Below are positions 32,024 to 37,468 of a stretch of DNA of 37,468 bases, piece after piece (position 1 is the first letter of the stretch; the number at the start of each line of letters is the position of its first letter). The position numbers and the translations under genes were made by a program. Origin of the DNA: an uncultured Clostridia bacterium (GTDB lineage Bacteria; Bacillota; Clostridia; Oscillospirales; Oscillospiraceae); the NCBI GenBank assembly GCA_947307365.1, contig CAMZIY010000006.1, forward strand, positions 1 to 37,468, given 5' to 3'. The notes under the pieces are model-generated. The model was not told the DNA's origin. It worked only from the letters and a program-made list of their open reading frames with translations, and searched no databases.

Positions 32024-33937
32024 ATGGAACGCTTTTATGGATTTGACCTGGGGGACGCGGAAAGCGCCGTCACCCGGCTCATTAAAGGAGAGGACGACGT
32101 CCCGGGGGTGATCCCCGTGCAGGAAGCCGGCAGCTTCATCACGGCTTACGCCATGAAGCGGGACGGTCAGCTGCTCATCGGCGAAGGGGCCTGCTATGAC
32201 CCGGACGTTCTGGTGAGGAGGCTGAGATTCAAGAGCCGCTTCCTGACGGACAGCGCGGCGAGAGGAGATATCAAGAGCTTTGCCGCGGGGGTGCTGGGCG
32301 AACTGCTTCTTTCCGGCGATCTGGTGCGGGGAGACGACCAGTGCTTCTATATCGGCTGTCCCGCCGGATGGGACAAGGCCGCCCGGGAGGAATACCGGGG
32401 GATCTTCGAAAGCGCCGGGTATCCCCCGCTGAAGATCGTATCGGAATCCAGAGCCGCCCTGGTGAGCGCCTGCCGGTCGCGGCATCTGCAGGTGGGCTAC
32501 GATATCCTGTCCAAACCGGTGCTGGTGGTGGATATCGGATCTTCCACCACGGATTTTGCCTATATCATGAGCGGCAAAGAAGTGGAGCTGAAAACCGGAG
32601 GCGAGGTGGCCCTGGGAGGCGGGATCATGGACGAGATCCTGCTGGAGGAGGCTGTGGAGGCTTCGCCGGATCCGGAGCGGATCCGCAGGATCTTCGCGGA
32701 GAACGAGGCCTGGCGCACCTACTGCGAGTTCGCCGCCCGCCGGCTGAAGGAGAAATACTATTCCGACGTGGAATACTGGCAGAACGAGCCCCTGACCCAG
32801 ACCATCAACATCCGCACGCAGCTCATCCCGGCCCGGCTGAAGCTGACCATGAGTCCGGCGATCGCGGACAAGCTCCTGAACAAGAAGGCGGACCGCCTGG
32901 GGGGCAGATCCTTCCGCCGGGTGTTTACCGACAGTCTGAAGCAGGTGCGGGAGAACATCTCCGACCGCCAGCCCGAGCTGATCTTCATGACCGGCGGCGT
33001 ATCACGCATGCAGGAGCTGCGGCAGTGGTGCCGGGAGGTGTTCCCCGAGGCGGTGGTCATCTGCGGCAGCGAACCGGAATACTCCGTGGCCAAGGGCTTG
33101 GCGGAATGCGGGCTCATCGACGAGGAGCTGCGGGATTTCAAGGCGGAGATCGCCCAGCTGATCGACTCCACGGCGGTGGAGGACGTGGTGGGAAAGCATA
33201 TCGAGGAGCTGTACCGGAGCACGGTGGAAAGCATCGTGGATCCGATCCTGGAGCATGTCGCCATCCCGGTCATCGACCGCTGGAGAGATGGATCCATCGA
33301 ACGTCTGGAGGAGATCGACGGGATCCTGGAAAAGGATATCGACGGGTATCTCCATTCGGACGAGGGCCGGGAGCTTCTGGCAAAAACCGTGGCCGCCTGG
33401 CTGAAACGGGTCTCCAACGGTCTGGAAGCGTACACCATGCCCATCTGCATCCGCCATAACGTGCCCTTCACCGCCCTGAACCTGACCTCGTATCTTTCCC
33501 TCTCGGATATCGATATCCATGTGGAGGCGAAGGATCTGTTTGCCATTCGGGAGATCACCTGGCTCATCGACGCCATCGTATCCGTCATCGTGGGACTGCT
33601 GTGCGGCGGCGGAGGGCTGGCGCTCATCGCAGCCGGCGTACAGGGGATCCTCATCGGCTTCGTGGTCTCCGCTCTGGTGCTGGCCCTGGGCCGGGAACAG
33701 ATGCAGGGCGCCTTCCTCCGCATGAACATACCCAAGCCCATGCGCAAGCTGATGCCCAAGAGCTATCTTCGCTCCCGGGCGGACCGCATCAGCGGAGAGG
33801 TCAAGTCCAGCCTCTACGCCAAGCTGGAGCAGGAAAAGAATGAGGATATCACGGAGAAGCTGGTGGCGGATATCTCCGGTCAGATCGAGACCTGTCTGAC
33901 CAAAATGGCGGAGGTCGTGGAGATCCCCCTGGGCTGA
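32024..33937 (+). CDS. membrane-anchored Hsp70-like ATPase
   Basis: A 637-residue protein whose first 370 residues follow the Hsp70/actin ATPase fold: phosphate-1 FYGFDLGDAES (residues 4-14), phosphate-2 LVVDIGSSTTDFAY (about 166-179) and adenosine motif MTGGVSRMQEL (about 322-332). The substrate-binding beta domain of DnaK is not recognisable. Instead there is a helical region (about 375-500), two adjacent membrane segments (about 512-556; AIVSVIVGLLCGGGG and AAGVQGILIGFVVSALVLALG) and a basic, helical C-terminus. The ATPase and C-terminal parts should therefore face the cytoplasm. No J-domain protein is nearby. It is co-transcribed with the preceding GrpE-tail protein. Confidence 0.82.
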   Translation: MERFYGFDLGDAESAVTRLIKGEDDVPGVIPVQEAGSFITAYAMKRDGQLLIGEGACYDPDVLVRRLRFKSRFLTDSAARGDIKSFAAGVLGELLLSGDLVRGDDQCFYIGCPAGWDKAAREEYRGIFESAGYPPLKIVSESRAALVSACRSRHLQVGYDILSKPVLVVDIGSSTTDFAYIMSGKEVELKTGGEVALGGGIMDEILLEEAVEASPDPERIRRIFAENEAWRTYCEFAARRLKEKYYSDVEYWQNEPLTQTINIRTQLIPARLKLTMSPAIADKLLNKKADRLGGRSFRRVFTDSLKQVRENISDRQPELIFMTGGVSRMQELRQWCREVFPEAVVICGSEPEYSVAKGLAECGLIDEELRDFKAEIAQLIDSTAVEDVVGKHIEELYRSTVESIVDPILEHVAIPVIDRWRDGSIERLEEIDGILEKDIDGYLHSDEGRELLAKTVAAWLKRVSNGLEAYTMPICIRHNVPFTALNLTSYLSLSDIDIHVEAKDLFAIREITWLIDAIVSVIVGLLCGGGGLALIAAGVQGILIGFVVSALVLALGREQMQGAFLRMNIPKPMRKLMPKSYLRSRADRISGEVKSSLYAKLEQEKNEDITEKLVADISGQIETCLTKMAEVVEIPLG

Positions 33938-34023
33938 GAACGTACGCCGTCGGCGGTATGGCGGATCTGTCGCCGAAGTCCGTTCCCCGGACCATTCCTC
34001 TTTTTCCGCTTTAATAAAAGAAT

Positions 34024-34069
34024 AAGCCTCGAAACCGCTGCTTTGCATGGTTTCGGGGCTTTTTGTTTT
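34024..34069. terminator. bidirectional terminator between the Hsp70-like gene and the feo operon
   Basis: AAGCCTCGAAACC (34024-34036) pairs with GGTTTCGGGGCTT (34049-34061) with one T-G wobble, followed by TTTGTTTT. The minus strand has ATTCTTTTATT after the stem, so the convergent feo transcript can end here too. Confidence 0.85.
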
Positions 34070-34084
34070 CAGCTGGTAGGATGA

Positions 34085-34321
34085 TTATGATCCGCCTGCA
34101 CTTTGGTGTATACCACAGGAATCAGTGATAACGGAGGGACTTGCTTTATATTGTGGGTTCGCTTGCGATTGCTCTTCTTTCCTTCGCGACGTCTCGCAGC
34201 ATCCGCCGCATTCGGCGCAGCAGCAGGAGCAGCCTCTCTTCCTCATTTTGAAGATGCGGCGCAGCGCGAGAAGAACAGAGGCGAAGAGGACGGCTACGAT
34301 CGCGATTTCGATGATACTCAT
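34085..34321 (-). CDS. FeoB-associated Cys-rich membrane protein
   Basis: A 78-residue protein with one N-terminal membrane helix (IIEIAIVAVLFASVLLALRRIF) and a short cytoplasmic tail rich in cysteine (CSCCCAECGGCC). Such proteins are encoded next to feoB in many Firmicutes and are thought to help ferrous iron transfer. The ATG at 34321 is chosen because GGGAGG lies seven bases before it; a GTG at 34327 is in frame but too close. It follows feoAB by 12 bases. Confidence 0.88.
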   Translation of the reverse strand: MSIIEIAIVAVLFASVLLALRRIFKMRKRGCSCCCAECGGCCETSRRKEEQSQANPQYKASPSVITDSCGIHQSAGGS

Positions 34322-34333
34322 GTTCACACCTCC

Positions 34334-36682
34334 CTAAGCTATACCGGTCATGATTCCGATCAGACGAACGAGCAGGGCGGCGATCCAAGCGACCGCGCAC
34401 TGCCAGAGCACCACGTACAGCGCCCATCTTCCCCCGAGTTCCCGGCGTACGGAAGCGACCGCCGCCACGCAGGGCGAGTACAGAAGGCTGAACACGAGGA
34501 GGGAGGCGGCGGACAGGGAACTCAGCGCCGCCGTGACGCCGCCCCGGGCGCCGAAGAGGACCTCCAGCACGGAAACGACGCTCTCCTTCGCCATGAAGCC
34601 GCTGATCAGGGACGTAGCGATGCGCCAGTCGCCGAGCCCCAGAGGCGCAAGCACCGGCGCGATGAAGCCGGAGATCGCAGCCAGGATGCTGTTTTGAGAA
34701 TCCTCAACCAGAATGAAGCGGAAATCGAAGCTCTGCAGGAACCACACGACGATCGTTGCGATCAGGATGACGGAGAACGCCCTGTGCAGGAAATCCTTCG
34801 ACTTTTCCCAGAGAAGCTGAAGGGTGTTCCGGGCGCTGGGCAGCCGGTAGTTCGGCAGTTCCATCACGAAGGGAACGGCTTCGCCCTTGAACAGCGTCTT
34901 CTTGTAGAGAAAAGCGACCAGGACCCCCACGAGGATACTCAGCACGTACAGGCCGATCATGATCAGCGCCTTGCGGCTGGGGAAAAATGCGTCCACAAAA
35001 AAGGCGTAGATCGGCAGCTTCGCGGTGCAGCTCATAAAGGGCGTGAGCAGGATCGTCATCTTTCGGTCGCGCTCGCTGGGAAGGGTGCGGGTCGCCATGA
35101 CCGCCGGGACCGTGCAGCCGAAGCCGATCAGCAGGGGGACGATGCTTCGACCGGACAGTCCGAGCTTCCGGAGCAGTTTGTCCATGACGAAGGCCACCCG
35201 GGCGATGTAGCCGCTGTCCTCCAGCAGGGAGAGGAAAAAGAACATCGTCACGATGATCGGCAGAAAACTCAGCACGCTTCCGACGCCTTCAAAGATCCCG
35301 TCGATGATCAGCCCGTGCAGCACTTCGCTCACACCCGCTGCGCTCAGCGCGGCGTCCACGACGTCGGTCAGCGCCTCGATCCCCATGGCCAGAAGATCCT
35401 GGAGCCAGGCCCCGATCACGTTGAAGGTCAGGTAAAACACCAGCGCCATCACGCCGAGGAAAACGGGGATCGCCGTATACTTCCCGGTCAGCACCCGGTC
35501 TATTTTGCGGCTTCTCGTCTGCTCCCTGCTCTCCTTCGGCTTCGTCACGCAGGCGCCGCAGACCTTCATGATAAAGGAGAAGCGCATATCGGCAATGGCG
35601 GCGCTGCGGTCCAGCCCCCGCTCTTTTTCCATCTGGAGCGTGATGTGCTCCAGCATTTCCTTCTCGTTTTCGTCCAGACGAAGCGCGTCGATGATCAGGC
35701 TGTCTCCCTCGATCGCCTTACAGGCGGCGAAGCGCACCGGGATGCCCGCCTCCTTCGCATGATCCCCGATCAGATGGATCACGGCGTGGAGGCACCTGTG
35801 TACCGCGCCTCCGTGATCGCTTTCTTCGCAGAAATCCTGTCTCAGCGGCCCTTCCTGATACTTGGCGATATGGATCGCGTGATCCACCAGCTCATGTACG
35901 CCCTGGTTTTTCGCGGCGGAGATGGGCACGACCGGCACGCCCAGCATGGCTTCCATCGCGTTCACGTCCACCGAGCCGCCGTTGCCGGTCATCTCGTCCA
36001 TCATATTCAGCGCTACCACCACGGGGACGTCCATTTCCAGCAGCTGCATGGTCAGATACAGATTGCGCTCGATGTTGGTAACGTCGACGATGTCAATGAT
36101 GCCCTTCGGCTTTTCGTGCAGCACGAAGTCCCGGGAGACCAGCTCCTCGCTGGAGTAGGGGGACATGGAGTAAATGCCTGGCAGGTCGGTTATGAGCGTG
36201 TTTGTCTGCCCCAGTATCGCGCCATCCTTGCGGTCGACCGTAACGCCGGGGAAATTGCCCACGTGCTGTTTCGCACCCGTGAGCTGATTGAACAGCGTCG
36301 TCTTCCCGCTGTTCTGATTGCCGACCAGGGCAAAAGTCAATACGGTTCCCTCGGGAAGCGGATCGCCGCTGCCTTTCGGATGGAACCGTCCGCCTTCCCC
36401 CAGACCGTGATGCTCGTTCACGATCCTCGGATAGCGCTTCCTCTGCGGCACGGATGCAGGGACCGGTCCCACTTCGATCTCGCCCGCGTCGTCAAGCCGG
36501 AGCGTCAGTTCATAACCGTGGAGGCAGATCTCCACCGGGTCTCCCATCGGCGCATACTTCACGACCTTTACGTCGGTGCCGGGGATGATCCCCATATCGA
36601 GAAAATGCTGACGCAGCGCGCCGCTGCCGCCCACCTTCATCACGCGGGCGGACTCTCCTTCTTTGATCTCCCTTAACGTCAT
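34334..36682 (-). CDS. feoB: ferrous iron transport FeoA-FeoB fusion protein
   Basis: A 782-residue inner-membrane Fe(II) transporter. Residues about 1-75 are a FeoA SH3-like domain (LREIKEGESARV to LRLDDAGEIEV) fused to FeoB. The G domain has G1 GNQNSGKTT (about 118), a NFPGVTVD switch, G3 DLPGIYSMSPYS (about 165), G4 NMMD and G5 SAAKNQG. The membrane part from about 400 contains the Gate motifs (GFGCTVPAVMATRTL and FMSCTAKLP), with the conserved Cys of each. ATG 36682 is chosen for its AGAGGTG site; the longer ORF start lies in the leader. The leader is about 100 bases. Confidence 0.95.
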   Translation of the reverse strand: MTLREIKEGESARVMKVGGSGALRQHFLDMGIIPGTDVKVVKYAPMGDPVEICLHGYELTLRLDDAGEIEVGPVPASVPQRKRYPRIVNEHHGLGEGGRFHPKGSGDPLPEGTVLTFALVGNQNSGKTTLFNQLTGAKQHVGNFPGVTVDRKDGAILGQTNTLITDLPGIYSMSPYSSEELVSRDFVLHEKPKGIIDIVDVTNIERNLYLTMQLLEMDVPVVVALNMMDEMTGNGGSVDVNAMEAMLGVPVVPISAAKNQGVHELVDHAIHIAKYQEGPLRQDFCEESDHGGAVHRCLHAVIHLIGDHAKEAGIPVRFAACKAIEGDSLIIDALRLDENEKEMLEHITLQMEKERGLDRSAAIADMRFSFIMKVCGACVTKPKESREQTRSRKIDRVLTGKYTAIPVFLGVMALVFYLTFNVIGAWLQDLLAMGIEALTDVVDAALSAAGVSEVLHGLIIDGIFEGVGSVLSFLPIIVTMFFFLSLLEDSGYIARVAFVMDKLLRKLGLSGRSIVPLLIGFGCTVPAVMATRTLPSERDRKMTILLTPFMSCTAKLPIYAFFVDAFFPSRKALIMIGLYVLSILVGVLVAFLYKKTLFKGEAVPFVMELPNYRLPSARNTLQLLWEKSKDFLHRAFSVILIATIVVWFLQSFDFRFILVEDSQNSILAAISGFIAPVLAPLGLGDWRIATSLISGFMAKESVVSVLEVLFGARGGVTAALSSLSAASLLVFSLLYSPCVAAVASVRRELGGRWALYVVLWQCAVAWIAALLVRLIGIMTGIA

Positions 36683-36762
36683 ACCGAACACCTCTCCGAA
36701 TAGTCCAGATATCATCAAGGCCAAAATAAAGTCAGCATTCACTTACCTCAGGGCGTGCAGTT

Positions 36763-36816
36763 TGTTAGCTTTCGCTAACTATCTGCCATTATAGTTATCT
36801 ACAGCTAACTTGTCAA
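36763..36816 (-). promoter_or_regulatory. feoAB promoter with two putative DtxR-type operators
   Basis: On the minus strand TTGACA (36816-36811), 17-base spacer and TATAAT (36793-36788) is a perfect consensus. Two 18-bp dyads share the layout AGTTAnC-N4-GnTAAC: AGTTAGCTGTAGATAACT (36810-36793) fills the spacer, and AGTTAGCGAAAGCTAACA (36780-36763) starts at the predicted transcription start. The half-sites resemble those of DtxR/IdeR/MntR metal-dependent repressors, which fits iron repression. The regulator is not encoded here. Confidence 0.8.
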
Positions 36817-37135
36817 GCGTTTTTTATCTTTTCCCCGCGCTTTTGCGTTCAGTCAGCTCAAGCAGGCGCGGATCTCGGACTAAGGTCTTCTCCCGCATAA
36901 ACAATTATACAGAACTCCGATCATGTCTATGATCAAAGACCTGTTTTGGGATTCCGTTGACATCAGACAGTCGTGCAAAGCTCCTGTTTTCACGGAAATC
37001 CGCAGGAACCGGCTGAACGATTCAGGGATCCGTGATGTTTGCCCTGACGGGCAAGTGATGCTCCGCCAGGGGCGGCTTCGTTGCAAAACCTATTCCACGT
37101 TGAAAATGCGGGAGGGAGAGCTCGAGGGGATGGAG
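36817..37135. other. non-coding interval upstream of feoAB
   Basis: No gene with a ribosome binding site is seen. Features are a perfect dyad GATCATGTCTATGATC (36919-36934), a possible minus-strand TATAAT box (36909-36904) without a clear -35, and the two-hairpin array at 37032-37075. A 24-codon minus-strand ORF beginning at 36898 lacks a ribosome binding site. Confidence 0.5.
37032..37075 (+). repeat. two-unit hairpin array with GTGATG linkers
   Basis: TTGCCC, TGAC, GGGCAA (37039-37054) and CCGCC, AGG, GGCGG (37063-37075) are perfect stem-loops. They are preceded by GTGATGT (37032) and GTGATGCT (37055). The design equals that of the ATGAATT arrays but with a different linker sequence. Confidence 0.55.
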
Positions 37136-37224
37136 CCCGCCTCCGGGCGGGCCGGGGCACGGCTCTGACATGCCACCGGCATGTCATTCACTCCCGTGCC
37201 CTTCGAATCCCCGCGATTCAAAGG

Positions 37225-37263
37225 AAAAGGCAAGAGCCGCCCCACAGGGGGACGGCTCTTGCC
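37225..37263 (-). terminator. duplicated (orphan) copy of the tRNA-Lys terminator
   Basis: The hairpin GGCAAGAGCCG..CGGCTCTTGCC, followed on the minus strand by TTTTCC, is identical to the one at 37376-37414. It follows a truncated tRNA 3' end rather than a whole tRNA. Confidence 0.75.
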
Positions 37264-37375
37264 TTTGGTGCTCCAGCGGGGATTCGCCCGCCTCCGGGCG
37301 GGCCGGGGCACGGCTCTGACATGCCACCGGCATGTCATTCACTCCCGTGCCCTTCGAATCCCCGCGATTCAAAGG

Positions 37376-37414
37376 AAAAGGCAAGAGCCGCCCCACAGGG
37401 GGACGGCTCTTGCC
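37376..37414 (-). terminator. terminator of the tRNA-Lys gene
   Basis: On the minus strand GGCAAGAGCCG pairs with CGGCTCTTGCC, with an inner CCCC/GGGG extension, and TTTTCC follows. The stem begins two bases after the encoded CCA end, an unusually tight arrangement. Confidence 0.82.
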
Positions 37415-37416
37415 TT

Positions 37417-37468
37417 TGGTGCTCCAGCGGGGATTCGAACCCCGGACACCCTGCTTAAAAGGCAGGTG
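37417..37468 (-). tRNA. tRNA-Lys (UUU anticodon), 3' part only
   Basis: Reading the minus strand from the window edge: anticodon arm CTGC CTTTTAA GCAG with anticodon TTT, a short variable loop, T arm CCGGGGTTCGAATCCCCG, the acceptor 3' strand, and an encoded CCA at 37419-37417. The D arm and 5' acceptor strand lie beyond the window. The T loop TTCGAAT is canonical. Confidence 0.93.

Larger units (their letters stand above)
37136..37437. repeat. perfect 151-bp tandem duplication (37136-37286 and 37287-37437)
   Basis: Two adjacent 151-base copies appear identical. Each contains CCCGC..GCGGG, an ACATGCC/GGCATGT stem inside a longer GGGCACGG..CCCGTGCCC pairing, GAATC CCCGC GATTC, the tRNA terminator hairpin, and the last 21 bases of the tRNA-Lys 3' end. 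In copy 2 the tRNA continues into the gene; in copy 1 (37266-37286) it stops at GATTCG and the next repeat begins. Confidence 0.9.

Noticed and set aside
36827..36898. 24-codon minus-strand ORF behind a TATAAT-like box
   Set aside because: No ribosome binding site and no clear -35 element; too little to support a gene.
36923..37168. 81-codon plus-strand ORF upstream of the duplication
   Set aside because: No ribosome binding site, runs through the GTGATG hairpins into the repeat, and shows no recognisable motif.
37136..37437. Tandem repeats resembling a CRISPR array
   Set aside because: The unit is 151 bp with no separate spacers, copies are contiguous and only two, and no cas gene is present.
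37081..37458. Plus-strand ORF of 125 codons over the tandem duplication
   Set aside because: It crosses both repeat copies, two terminators and the tRNA-Lys gene, and has no ribosome binding site.

Overview
The window is a GC-rich bacterial chromosome segment that reads like a member of the Bacillota, class Clostridia, probably an anaerobic gut or rumen lineage. Support for this: the gene order ylxM-ffh-rpsP-khpA-rimM-trmD; an ecfA1-ecfA2-ecfT-truA block; a ClpE-type Clp ATPase with an N-terminal zinc finger; a YfmF/YfmH M16 peptidase pair; a FeoA-FeoB fusion with a Cys-rich partner; strong GGAGG ribosome binding sites; and several near-consensus sigma-A promoters (TTGACA-17-TATAAT type). No rRNA, CRISPR array, intact transposase or prophage gene was seen. 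The species cannot be fixed from the window.

Layout. 1-2394 (minus): M16 pair yfmF-yfmH, with yfmH running off the left edge. 2395-2826: a structured non-coding interval with a tandem array of five short hairpins, a 28-base direct repeat, a 14-bp inverted repeat, a terminator and the yfmF promoter. 2827-9921 (minus): one very large cyclic beta-1,2-glucan synthase-like protein (GT84 plus GH94). 9979-13634 (plus): the SRP, ribosome maturation and tRNA modification operon (ylxM, ffh, rpsP, khpA, rimM, trmD), ending in a second hairpin array that overlaps the trmD stop. 13699-17808 (plus): Nudix hydrolase, flavodoxin-like oxidoreductase, alpha/beta hydrolase and an ABC exporter (ATPase plus permease). 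17942-18832 (plus): a two-cupin protein. 18891-27946 (minus): a duplicated Cys-rich protein, clpE, cvpA, a DUF5711-like protein, truA, ecfT, ecfA2, ecfA1 and a class I methyltransferase. 28128-30933 (minus): phosphoglucomutase, then a thioesterase/flavodoxin pair. 31119-33937 (plus): a two-gene unit of a two-TM protein with a GrpE-like tail and a membrane-anchored Hsp70-like ATPase. 34085-36682 (minus): feoAB and its Cys-rich partner behind an operator-rich promoter. 36817-37468: non-coding DNA, a third hairpin array, a perfect 151-bp tandem duplication and the 3' part of a tRNA-Lys gene (minus).

Most genes are housekeeping. The parts that look least described are three. The first is the membrane Hsp70 / GrpE-like pair. 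The second is the family of short hairpins separated by near-constant 7-nt linkers; in two places the linker's TGA is also the stop codon of the upstream gene, and the arrays run in the same direction as that gene. The third is the 151-bp duplication that carries a copy of the tRNA-Lys 3' end and its terminator.
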